Assembly: GCF_000348905.1 (NCBI RefSeq)
Contig: NZ_AOFT01000022.1
Span: 1-40,162 of the forward strand
Direction: 5' to 3'
Source of the DNA: Bhargavaea cecembensis DSE10
GTDB taxonomy: Bacteria; Bacillota; Bacilli; Bacillales_A; Planococcaceae
DNA: 40,162 nucleotides
Shown here in pieces: positions 25,078 through 32,315 of the stretch; within the stretch, counting starts at the first letter, position 1; the number at the start of each line of letters is the position of its first letter. The notes under the pieces were generated by a model. That model was not told where the DNA came from. It did not search any database and was given only the letters and a program-made list of their open reading frames with translations. Position numbers and translations under genes: made by a program.

Positions 25078-26877
25078 TTACGATTTGGTAGATTCGCTCT
25101 CGCGCGGCAGCCGGACTCTGGCCGTCGTGCCCTTCCCTTCCTCGCTTTCAAATTCGATCGTACCTCCGTGCCGCTCCATGATCTTAAAGCTCTTCATAAG
25201 GCCCATGCCGGTGCCTTTCTCTTTATTGGAATAAAACGGTTCTCCGAGACGGGGCAGACGTTCCTCAGGAATGCCGATTCCTTCATCGCGGACTTCTATG
25301 ATTGGCCCTGCCTCGCTTTCCCAGGCTGAAAGGTAAACCGTCCCGCCACCCGGCATGGCTTCATAGGAGTTTTTAACGAGATTGATGATGACATGCTTGA
25401 TCTCATCCATATTGCAGATGGCCCGGAGCGGACCTTCCGGAAATTCAAATTTGATTGTGCAATTATGCATCCTGGCCTCCGCCTTGAGAAGATGACTGAC
25501 TTCCGACAGCACCCTTTTCAGGTCAGTCGGCAGCAGTTCATCCTCCTGATGAGGCTCCGCCAGCATAAGCAGTTCATCCACAATCAGTTCGATCCGCTCC
25601 AACTGGTCCATGATGATGTCGGTGTAGGCACCGGAAGAATCCGTTTCATTCATCAGCTGCATGAAACCTTTGATGGATGTGAGAGGGTTCCTTATTTCAT
25701 GGGCGATTCCTGCGGCCAGGTGACCGACCATGCCGAGCTTTTCCCATTTCAGATTCATCTCTTCCGTAAACTTCTGCTTGGTGATGTCCTGTGTGAATCC
25801 GATCAGCCGAATGACCCGGCCGTCACTATCCCGGATCGGGACGGATTTTGTACGGAGCCACTTCAGCTCTTTTCCGGGCACAATCAGGCGATACTCCATC
25901 TCGCCGGATGAGTCCGGATTGCAAAGGATATTGGCCATTTCTTCCTGATCTTCCGGATGGACATACTTTTGGAATGAAAGGGCATCCGCATAAATTTCAT
26001 TGAGCTCCAGCTCGAACAGGTTCTTGATTGCCGGGCTCAGATAGACGAAACGATTGCGGATAAAGTCGTATTGGCCGACTCCGAGATCTGTATTCTCCAT
26101 AATATCGATGATGAGCTGGTCCCGATCCTTGATGATCCGTTCCTGAAGCCTGATCAAAGACTGTGACGCTGCTGCCGATTCTTTGGAGATGACCATGGCT
26201 GTAGTGGCGACCAGGCGACCATCACTGTCAAAAACCGGATATGCACGGATGCTGACAGGCACACGGGTGCCGTCCTTTTTAAGCCTCACCGTATCCAGAT
26301 TGATCTTTTTTTCTCCTGCCAACAGTTGTAGCCGGATCATCTGGAACTCTTCCAATAGATCATCCGGTACGTAGGGAAGCTTTCCGCCTACAAGGTCTTT
26401 TTCAGTCCAGCCATATTCCTTCGTGAAGGCAGAGTTGATTTTCATGACCACGCCATTTGTTTTTAAGAGGACTGCCGCTTCCTCCATGTATTCAAAAAAC
26501 GGACTGCTCCAGGCTGCCGGAGTACTGGACGTTGCCAGTTCAACGGAAGCATTCCTGATCGGAATGGCTTTCAGCAGAACATGGTGCTCATCAAGCCGCT
26601 CAAGATGCTCCACATACATCGGAGACTGCGAATCATCTTTTCCCCTTATAGAGAACGGGATGAACTCACCGCCTGCATGTGATTCACGGATTCTTTCAAA
26701 GAAGATTGGCAGATCCCGAAAATGGGCCGTGTCGTGGACAGAGTGATCCAATGGTGAAGGAAGCCTGATGGATTCTTTTTCTCCGTTTGCAATCATGCAA
26801 TAATGTCCGCTCTCGATATGCAATACCGTATAAAGATATCCAGTGATATTTGCTTGGAACAGCTCTGTGTTTTCCAT
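25078..26877 (-). CDS. PAS-domain sensor histidine kinase, orphan (sporulation-kinase type)
   Basis: Soluble histidine kinase of 599 residues without membrane segments. Order: an N-terminal sensor-like part (1-115), PAS 1 (about 123-235, MKINSAFTKEYGWTEKDLVG), a linker helix, PAS 2 with PAC (about 260-385, KNLFELELNEIY to LIGFTQDIT), the HisKA box GIAHEIRNPLTSIKGF (phospho-His near 393) and the ATPase domain with INLVKNSYEAMPGGG, VRDEGIGIPEE and GTGMGLMKSFKIMERHGG. No response regulator is adjacent, as for KinA-KinE of B. subtilis, which feed Spo0F. ATG 26877 has GGAG about 13 bases upstream; longer frames cross the leader hairpin and are rejected. Confidence 0.9.
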   Translation of the reverse strand: MENTELFQANITGYLYTVLHIESGHYCMIANGEKESIRLPSPLDHSVHDTAHFRDLPIFFERIRESHAGGEFIPFSIRGKDDSQSPMYVEHLERLDEHHVLLKAIPIRNASVELATSSTPAAWSSPFFEYMEEAAVLLKTNGVVMKINSAFTKEYGWTEKDLVGGKLPYVPDDLLEEFQMIRLQLLAGEKKINLDTVRLKKDGTRVPVSIRAYPVFDSDGRLVATTAMVISKESAAASQSLIRLQERIIKDRDQLIIDIMENTDLGVGQYDFIRNRFVYLSPAIKNLFELELNEIYADALSFQKYVHPEDQEEMANILCNPDSSGEMEYRLIVPGKELKWLRTKSVPIRDSDGRVIRLIGFTQDITKQKFTEEMNLKWEKLGMVGHLAAGIAHEIRNPLTSIKGFMQLMNETDSSGAYTDIIMDQLERIELIVDELLMLAEPHQEDELLPTDLKRVLSEVSHLLKAEARMHNCTIKFEFPEGPLRAICNMDEIKHVIINLVKNSYEAMPGGGTVYLSAWESEAGPIIEVRDEGIGIPEERLPRLGEPFYSNKEKGTGMGLMKSFKIMERHGGTIEFESEEGKGTTARVRLPRESESTKS

Positions 26878-26897
26878 TTTAAAACCCGCTCTCCTGT

Positions 26898-26938
26898 AAA
26901 AAAATCGAGCCTTAAGTCGCGCCACCCGACCCAAAGCC
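26898..26938 (-). terminator. Candidate leader attenuator of the PAS kinase gene
   Basis: Minus strand GGCTTTGGGTCG pairs with CGACTTAAGGCT (12 bp, four G-U pairs) over a seven-base loop, then CGA and seven T. It lies in the transcribed leader, ending three bases before the ribosome site, so it could either terminate transcription early or gate translation. The G-U content makes it weaker than the other terminators here. Confidence 0.5.
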
Positions 26939-26965
26939 TTAATTTTCCGACCTATAGTTGTGAAT

Positions 26966-26971
26966 ATTATA
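26966..26971 (-). promoter_or_regulatory. -10 element of the PAS kinase gene
   Basis: Perfect TATAAT on the minus strand giving a leader of about 80 bases. No convincing -35 is present at 17 bases, and no clear SigH element, which KinA-type genes can use, was found. Confidence 0.45.
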
Positions 26972-27060
26972 CTAGTATTCTGAAGTTTAGAGAAGAAGAA
27001 TCGCTTAACTGAGCAAGAGAGGAGCAGTTTCATCCATAATGACGACAGTATCCGCCCAAA

Positions 27061-27735
27061 TCAGCAGTATGGCACGATCAGTTCCGGGCTATTGTTCTTT
27101 GGTGAGTTCACATCAGGTGAGACTTCGTAAGCTTCCATCCTGTCCGCTTCAAATGGGACAAGCAGCCGGCTCAGTGATCCGGTGTCCCGGTTGTCCGGGT
27201 TCAGCCACTCTGCTTCATCGGACTTATCCAGAATGACGGGCATGCGGTCATGAATCTTCTCCATGAGCCGGTTCGGCCGGGTCGTTATGGCCGTGCAAGT
27301 GTGGACTTTTTCTCCCTCCTGTGAGATCCAGGTCTCCCACAGTCCTGCCATTCCGAACACCGGCTCGTCCTTAAGCCTGATCCTCATCGGCCTTCGGATC
27401 TCACCATCCCTTTGCCATTCATAGAATGAGTCGGCCGGAATGATGCAGCGGCGCCTCTCGAATGCCTGACGGAAACTCGGCTTTTCCGCCAGGGTTTCCG
27501 CCCGTGCATTAATCATTCGGCTGCCGATTTTCACATCTTTTGCCCAGCTGGGGACAAGCCCCCAGCGCAGTTTGCCCATCCGGTTTTCCCTGCCATCACT
27601 GATGACGGCGACCACCTGCTGGGTCGGTGCGATGTTGTAGCTCGGAAAATATTCCTCTTCTTCAAATGTCCGGGTGATCCCAAATCGCTCGATCAGTTCA
27701 CCATACGGAATATATAGCGTAAACCTTCCGCACAT
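27061..27735 (-). CDS. SRAP (HMCES/YedK/YoqW) abasic-site protein
   Basis: Protein that covalently shields abasic sites in single-stranded DNA through its second residue. The 224-residue sequence begins MCGRFTLY, leaving Cys2 as N-terminal nucleophile, and keeps the other active-site residues: Asn34 in PSYNIAPTQ, Glu106 in PADSFYEW and His162 in IHDRMPVIL. GRLRWGLVPSWAKD-type DNA groove residues are present as KLRWGLVPSWAKD. GGGAGGGG precedes the ATG. It is a single gene upstream of the PAS kinase on the same strand; no LexA box was seen ahead of it. Confidence 0.93.
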   Translation of the reverse strand: MCGRFTLYIPYGELIERFGITRTFEEEEYFPSYNIAPTQQVVAVISDGRENRMGKLRWGLVPSWAKDVKIGSRMINARAETLAEKPSFRQAFERRRCIIPADSFYEWQRDGEIRRPMRIRLKDEPVFGMAGLWETWISQEGEKVHTCTAITTRPNRLMEKIHDRMPVILDKSDEAEWLNPDNRDTGSLSRLLVPFEADRMEAYEVSPDVNSPKNNSPELIVPYC

Positions 27736-27773
27736 CTCAAACCCCTCCCACTCACTAGCTTTTATCCGTTATA

Positions 27774-27814
27774 CAAAAAAAGAACGGTGCGTGCAAGCGC
27801 ACGTACCGTTCTTT
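27774..27814 (-). terminator. Terminator of the DUF368 gene
   Basis: A 16-bp stem with one G-U pair (AAAGAACGGTGCGTGC and GCACGTACCGTTCTTT on the plus strand, loop AAGC). Minus-strand transcripts run on into a long T stretch, so it ends the DUF368 message. Confidence 0.9.
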
Positions 27815-27820
27815 CCCTAT

Positions 27821-28645
27821 TCATCGTACTTCATGATTCTTCCCCGCCCTGCCGATCACTGCCGTCAAAAACAGACCGGCGAGGAATGTTAGCAGGCTCA
27901 TCAGCCCGGTCAGGAAATCTCCGGGGAGCCCAGGGAAAATCACAAACACCGAACCTGCGATCAGGCCGATGATGATGGCGTACATCACGGTAGGGATTCT
28001 GCTGAGCAGATAGTGGATCACTTTGCTGCTGATGATAAAGCCGACTCCTACACCCGCACCGATCACCGCAATGATCGGCAGGTTCAGGTCAGACAATGCT
28101 GCAATCGCGGTTGAATATGCACCGAGCAACAACAGAATGAACGAACCGCTGATCCCCGGCAGAAGCATAGCCATGCTGCCGAGCCAGCCTGCAAAAAACA
28201 GGCCGGGGGCATTGGAAGCCGTCAGTTCACGAATCGGTTCAGTTTCTGCCGGACTCAGGAAAGCGGTCGCCGCAAGCGCGATTCCGACCACGATAAGGAG
28301 CAAGTAGTGAAAAGGGCGGAAGTTCCGTGACATACCCGCTTCTCTTGACAGAAAAGGCAAGACACCGAGGACAAGCCCGATAAAGAAGAATTGCGTCGGA
28401 ACGATATGATACGTCAGCAAATAATCAATCAGCCGGCTGAACAGCAGCAGGGCCGCTCCAATACCCGCTCCCAACGGGACCAGGAACAGGAGGTGCTTTT
28501 TCCAGTCCTTGCTGAAGCATCCGCTGATGGATGACAGCAGACGATCGTAAATTCCGAGGATCAGGGCAATCGTCCCACCGCTGACCCCGGGAATCAGATC
28601 GCTGATGCCCATCATGAGGCCCCGATATATGTTTTTCCATTCCAT
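27821..28645 (-). CDS. DUF368 family undecaprenyl-phosphate translocase (PopT type)
   Basis: Polytopic membrane protein of 274 residues with about eight helices. Members of DUF368 have been shown in Staphylococcus aureus and Vibrio to return undecaprenyl phosphate across the membrane for cell-envelope synthesis. The two inverted repeat signatures are clear: GISDLIPGVSGGTIALILGIYD (seen as SDLIPGVSGGTIALILG, about 14-31) and MAMLLPGISGSFILLLLGAY (about 160-179). I start at ATG 28645, giving MEWKNIYRGLMMG; the ribosome site GGAAGG lies 13 bases away, rather far. It has an extended -10 promoter and its own terminator. Confidence 0.88.
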   Translation of the reverse strand: MEWKNIYRGLMMGISDLIPGVSGGTIALILGIYDRLLSSISGCFSKDWKKHLLFLVPLGAGIGAALLLFSRLIDYLLTYHIVPTQFFFIGLVLGVLPFLSREAGMSRNFRPFHYLLLIVVGIALAATAFLSPAETEPIRELTASNAPGLFFAGWLGSMAMLLPGISGSFILLLLGAYSTAIAALSDLNLPIIAVIGAGVGVGFIISSKVIHYLLSRIPTVMYAIIIGLIAGSVFVIFPGLPGDFLTGLMSLLTFLAGLFLTAVIGRAGKNHEVR

Positions 28646-28684
28646 AAACAGTTTCCATCCTTCCAAATTCAAATCAACTTCACC

Positions 28685-28693
28685 AGTATAGCA
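28685..28693 (-). promoter_or_regulatory. DUF368 gene promoter, extended -10
   Basis: Minus strand TGCTATACT. No strong -35 at the proper distance. Leader of about 33 bases. Confidence 0.55.
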
Positions 28694-28767
28694 CTGTAGG
28701 TCATTGCAGTTGACGATTTTCAAGTCTTTAAGAAACCGTGCGGGCAAAACAGGTTTTCTTAGGCATC

Positions 28768-28793
28768 AAAAAACCCGCGCCGGTGCGCGGGTT
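28768..28793 (-). terminator. trhO terminator
   Basis: Minus strand AACCCGCGC-ACCG-GCGCGGGTT followed by TTTT: a perfect 9-bp GC-rich stem seven bases after the trhO stop. Confidence 0.93.
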
Positions 28794-28799
28794 CCAGAA

Positions 28800-29759
28800 T
28801 CATGCCTGTTGGGCTTTGAGTTCGTCGACTTTCTCCTGCCATTCCGCTTCGGTCATACCGGTTTCAAGGAAGTAGCGGTTGCGCGGATGTTCACGGCATT
28901 CGTCGGAGCAGCTGCGGCGATAAAGCAGCTCGTTTTCTTCTGACGCCAGGATCTTTTTGTTGCACTCAGGGTTAGCGCAGTTGACGTAACGCTCACATGG
29001 CGTGCCATCAAAGTGGTCACGGCCGACAACGACGTGTTCAACCTGGTTGACCGGCACTGCGATGCGGTTATCGAATACATAGCACTGGCCGTCCCAGAGC
29101 TGGCCTTTGGCGACAGGGTCTTTTCCGTAGGAGACGATGCCCCCGTGGAGATGCGCCACATCTTCGAAGCCTTCACGCTTCAGCCAGCCTGTGAACTTCT
29201 CGCAGCGGATGCCGCCGGTGCAGTAGGCCAAAATCTTCTTGCCTTCAAACTTCTCGCGGTTCTCGCGTACCCATTCCGGAAGGTCGCGGAATGTTTCCAC
29301 TTCAGGACGGATCGCGCCGCGGAAGTGGCCAAGGTCATATTCATAATCATTGCGGGCGTCAAGGACGACGACGTCATCACGCTGCATCTGCTCAAGAAAC
29401 TCCGCGGGTTCCAGATACTCACCGGTCAGTTCATTTGGATCCACATCTTCCTCAAGGCTGAGGTTGACGATCTCTTTGCGGTGGCGGACATGCATCTTTC
29501 TGAATGCATGGCCTTCCGCCTCATCCACTTTGAATACCATGTCGCTGAAACGTTCATCAGCATGCATCGCATCCATATATTTTTGTGTTTGTTCAATCGT
29601 GCCGGAGCACGTTCCGTTTATGCCTTCGCTGCCGATCAGAATCCGGCCTTTCAGTCCAAGTCCTTTGCAGAACTCGAGATGTTCTTCCGCAAAAATTTCC
29701 GGATCCTCAATCGGCACATATTTATAATACAAGAGGACTCTGTGTGTGAATTTTCCCAT
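28800..29759 (-). CDS. trhO: tRNA uridine(34) hydroxylase TrhO (rhodanese family)
   Basis: Oxygen-dependent enzyme that makes 5-hydroxyuridine at wobble position 34, the first step to 5-methoxyuridine in Bacillales tRNAs. The 319-residue protein has an N-terminal acylphosphatase-like domain ([27 protein letters not shown]), a rhodanese domain (about 120-220) with the active loop [12 protein letters not shown] (Cys180), and a C-terminal cysteine-rich piece (CANPECNKK and [11 protein letters not shown]). I start at ATG 29759, giving [14 protein letters not shown] as in B. subtilis YbfQ; the best ribosome site AAAGGG lies 14 bases off, farther than usual. Confidence 0.9.
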   Translation of the reverse strand: MGKFTHRVLLYYKYVPIEDPEIFAEEHLEFCKGLGLKGRILIGSEGINGTCSGTIEQTQKYMDAMHADERFSDMVFKVDEAEGHAFRKMHVRHRKEIVNLSLEEDVDPNELTGEYLEPAEFLEQMQRDDVVVLDARNDYEYDLGHFRGAIRPEVETFRDLPEWVRENREKFEGKKILAYCTGGIRCEKFTGWLKREGFEDVAHLHGGIVSYGKDPVAKGQLWDGQCYVFDNRIAVPVNQVEHVVVGRDHFDGTPCERYVNCANPECNKKILASEENELLYRRSCSDECREHPRNRYFLETGMTEAEWQEKVDELKAQQA

Positions 29760-29808
29760 AATCCGACACCATTCCCTTTCTCCTTTAAGATTAAAAATGC
29801 CACACACC

Positions 29809-29817
29809 AATATAACA
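29809..29817 (-). promoter_or_regulatory. trhO promoter, extended -10
   Basis: Minus strand TGTTATATT. The -35 is weak. Leader of about 45 bases containing two purine-rich stretches. Confidence 0.5.
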
Positions 29818-29851
29818 AAAAACGCACCGGATGTGTAGCGGGAAACAACGG

Positions 29852-29884
29852 AAAACAGGCCCGCCATCCGGTTGGCGGGCCTGT
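29852..29884 (-). terminator. Terminator of the yumC-linked unit
   Basis: Minus strand ACAGGCCCGCCA pairs perfectly with TGGCGGGCCTGT over a six-base loop, followed by TTTTCC. Four bases after the stop of the 97-residue gene. Confidence 0.9.
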
Positions 29885-29888
29885 CTGT

Positions 29889-30182
29889 TCAATTCTTCAA
29901 CTTGTTGTATCTGCCGATAAAACCATCCGGCGGTTCTTCCGTCCGGAATGCGAACACGCCTTCATCCGTATGGAGGTACAAAAACCAGTATCTGCCCGAT
30001 GCTGTCCTTGCACTGATATCCCATACTTTCCACAGCGGAAAATCACGTTCTGAAGAAATGACGGCATCTTTCGTCAGGATCAGTTCGCATTCGACGTCTT
30101 CTGTCCGCTGCTGCAAGCGACGGATCGAACGTTCGGTCCGGATGTAACGGATCACCGCCTCTGCCTGCTCCCTTCCCGTCAT
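29889..30182 (-). CDS. Hypothetical 97-residue protein overlapping the ferredoxin-NADP reductase gene
   Basis: Not recognised. The ATG at 30182 overlaps the stop of the reductase gene as ATGA, so translation is probably coupled, since no separate ribosome site is visible. The protein begins MTGREQAEAVIRYIRTERSI, an amphipathic helix, then has a beta-rich half with WKVWDISAR, GRYWFLYLHTDEGVFAF and a basic end GRYNKLKN. The spacing of aromatic residues suggests a small alpha+beta fold, and no membrane segment is present. The open frame continues upstream into the reductase gene but has no start signal there. A strong terminator follows it, supporting real transcription through it. Confidence 0.7.
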   Translation of the reverse strand: MTGREQAEAVIRYIRTERSIRRLQQRTEDVECELILTKDAVISSERDFPLWKVWDISARTASGRYWFLYLHTDEGVFAFRTEEPPDGFIGRYNKLKN

Positions 30183-31171
30183 TTGAATACGGATGTGCTG
30201 TGGAGCGGCTGGACACGGGACTTCGGATCCAGATAAGCCTTTGCGTTGTTGATGGCGATCGGGGCTTCCCCGAGGCCGACGGCAATCAGCTTGACTTTGC
30301 CATCGTAAGTGGTCACGTCGCCCGCAGCGTAGATCCCTTCGATATTGGTCTCCATCTTCGTATTGACGACGATCGAGTTTTTCTCCATCTCCAGGCCCCA
30401 CTCTTTAAGCGGACCGAGGGAAGAGACGTTACCGTAGTTGACAATGACATGGTCGGCATGGAGTTTTGTTTCGTCGCCTTCCTTGCTGACCAGAACGACT
30501 TCATCAAGCCGGCCCTCTTCCCCCTGAAGGATTTTGACATTGTGGGATGTCTTCACTTCGACTGTCGACTCATGCAGCTTCGTGACACTCGTTTCATGTG
30601 CCGTGAAGCGTTCGCGGCGGTGGACAAGGGTCACTTTGTCCGCCACGCCTTCAAGCATCAGCGCCCAGTCCACTGCGGAGTCGCCTCCGCCGCATACGAG
30701 GACTTCAGTACCCTTAAAGCTTGACAGGTCCTTCACGCCATAATGCAGGGTTTTCCCTTCGAAGGACTCGGCTCCCTCCACGTTCAGCTTTCGCGGCTGG
30801 AATGCTCCGACGCCCGCGGTGATCAGTACCGTACGGGAATAATGGACGCCTTTATCCGTCTCGATGACGAACAGATCGCCATCCCGGTTCGCGGCCAGAA
30901 CGGTTTCGCCGAGGCACACTTCCGGCTTGCCGTACTGTGCCTGCTCGGTCAGGTTTGCCACGAGGTCTTTCGCGAGAATCTTCGGAAAGCCGCCGACGTC
31001 ATAAATATATTTATCCGGATAAAGCTCCGATAGCTGGCCGCCAAGCTGAGGAAGGCTGTCGAGAATCTTGACCTTCATCTCCCGCATGCCGGCATAAAAA
31101 GAAGCAAAGAGTCCGGCAGGGCCTCCTCCGATAATCGTTATATCAAATACTTCATGTCCGTTTTCCAACAT
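30179..31171 (-). CDS. yumC: Ferredoxin/flavodoxin--NADP(+) reductase, thioredoxin-reductase-like (YumC)
   Basis: FAD enzyme moving electrons between NADPH and ferredoxin or flavodoxin. The 330-residue protein has the FAD loop ITIIGGGPAGLFASFYAG (about 11-28), the NADPH loop VLVCGGGDSAVDWALML, the GIYAAGDVTTYDGK flavin motif and the C-terminal tail HSTSVFK, which is typical of type 2 ferredoxin reductases. The CxxC pair of true thioredoxin reductases is absent. GGAG stands ahead of the ATG at 31171 and a TATAAT lies 46 bases upstream. It overlaps a small unknown gene at its end. Confidence 0.93.
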   Translation of the reverse strand: MLENGHEVFDITIIGGGPAGLFASFYAGMREMKVKILDSLPQLGGQLSELYPDKYIYDVGGFPKILAKDLVANLTEQAQYGKPEVCLGETVLAANRDGDLFVIETDKGVHYSRTVLITAGVGAFQPRKLNVEGAESFEGKTLHYGVKDLSSFKGTEVLVCGGGDSAVDWALMLEGVADKVTLVHRRERFTAHETSVTKLHESTVEVKTSHNVKILQGEEGRLDEVVLVSKEGDETKLHADHVIVNYGNVSSLGPLKEWGLEMEKNSIVVNTKMETNIEGIYAAGDVTTYDGKVKLIAVGLGEAPIAINNAKAYLDPKSRVQPLHSTSVFK

Positions 31172-31217
31172 AAGTTCACTCCTATTTAGATGCGGCTGAG
31201 AATTCTTTTCAGTTCAC

Positions 31218-31223
31218 ATTATA
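31218..31223 (-). promoter_or_regulatory. -10 element of the yumC-type gene
   Basis: Perfect TATAAT on the minus strand; the -35 (TTTTCC region) is poor. Confidence 0.5.
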
Positions 31224-31349
31224 ACGGTAACCTGTCCTTTGGAAAAGACATTGCTCCGACCTTATCCCGTGCATCGCCTTCTGTGTTGCTTTAAAATAGG
31301 AGGCGGATGCAGGACTATCGGAAAATAAATGACGAAAGGTTGTTATAGT

Positions 31350-32174
31350 GTGGGAAAGCGGGAGGACATCTACGAGTATATCATCGGCAGGAAGGAAGAG
31401 CTGGCGGAAGAGTGGCTCGAGCGGAGCGCTGGCGGCGGAGCGGAATCCGTCTTTCATGCCGGGGACAAAGGCAAGCTCCATCTTCAGCATGATAAGCTGA
31501 TCGAAGCCGTCAGCCGGATCTTCGTTGAAAGCAACAATGAATTTAAAGTACATATTGATGAATGGTCGGGATCCGTTGCCGCGGACTGGGTAAAAAGCGG
31601 TGTGACCATGCATGAAACCATCTCACAGTTCCGGGTAATCCGGACCGATTACTGGAACAGCGTGAAAAACTATATACTTTCCGAAAAGCAGGAATTCTCT
31701 ATTGAGGATGCTTTCTACTGGAGCAATCTTGTCAATGACGCATTCGACTTTATCATGGAGAATTTCGCGCGTCACTTTGAAGAGGCCCATAAGAATATTC
31801 TCTCATCACAGCAGCAGATGATCACCGAGTTGAGCAGCCCGGTCATTCCGGTCAAGCGCGGTATCGGTATCCTGCCTCTGGTCGGGGACATTGATACATA
31901 CCGTGCCCGCATCATTCTTGAAACCGGTCTTGAGCAGGCGGCCAAGCAAAAGCTGGACATGCTTTTCATCGATCTGTCGGCCGTGCCGATCGTCGATACG
32001 ATGGTTGCCCACCAGCTGTTCCAGCTGATTGACGCACTCCGGCTGATCGGTGTGGAAGCCATCCTCTCGGGCATCCGCCCGGAAATCGCGCAGACCGCCG
32101 TGCAGCTCGGCATTGAATTCCGGGGCATCAAAACACAGGCTACTCTTATGAATGCACTTGAACTCTATAGCTGA
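31350..32174 (+). CDS. RsbR-type stressosome paralogue with STAS domain
   Basis: Sensor component of the stressosome that controls SigB or related pathways. The 274-residue protein has an N-terminal globin-like RsbR_N half (about 1-150) and a C-terminal STAS domain (about 165-270). In the STAS part the two phosphorylatable threonines of RsbRA are kept: one in GDIDTYRA and one in VDTMVAHQLFQL, 34 residues apart as T171 and T205 are. RPEIAQTAVQLGI is the family's conserved end. I start at GTG 31350, which follows AAAGG by eight bases; ATG 31329 has no ribosome site. RsbS, RsbT and SigB genes are not in the window. Confidence 0.88.
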   Translation: MGKREDIYEYIIGRKEELAEEWLERSAGGGAESVFHAGDKGKLHLQHDKLIEAVSRIFVESNNEFKVHIDEWSGSVAADWVKSGVTMHETISQFRVIRTDYWNSVKNYILSEKQEFSIEDAFYWSNLVNDAFDFIMENFARHFEEAHKNILSSQQQMITELSSPVIPVKRGIGILPLVGDIDTYRARIILETGLEQAAKQKLDMLFIDLSAVPIVDTMVAHQLFQLIDALRLIGVEAILSGIRPEIAQTAVQLGIEFRGIKTQATLMNALELYS

Positions 32175-32184
32175 ACGGCACAAG

Positions 32185-32215
32185 CCCCCTCCCGCATTTT
32201 CGGGAGGGGGTTTTT
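32185..32215 (+). terminator. Terminator of the RsbR-type gene
   Basis: CCCCCTCCCG, loop CATTTT, CGGGAGGGGG and five T, starting ten bases after the stop. Perfect 10-bp stem. The 100 bases that follow hold no convincing promoter for the peptidase gene. Confidence 0.94.
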
Positions 32216-32315
32216 CGGCGAAAGATTTTCCCTCGACCCAGCGCCAAATACCATTGCAAAATTTTCCGTATTCATCAAAAATGGGGAGGAAGACATTTTC
32301 TCGAGAGGGAGTGCA

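Noticed and set aside
31339-31347. TGTTATAGT as an extended -10 promoter ahead of the RsbR-type gene
   Set aside because: It would start transcription at or after the GTG start codon, and no later in-frame start exists nearby.
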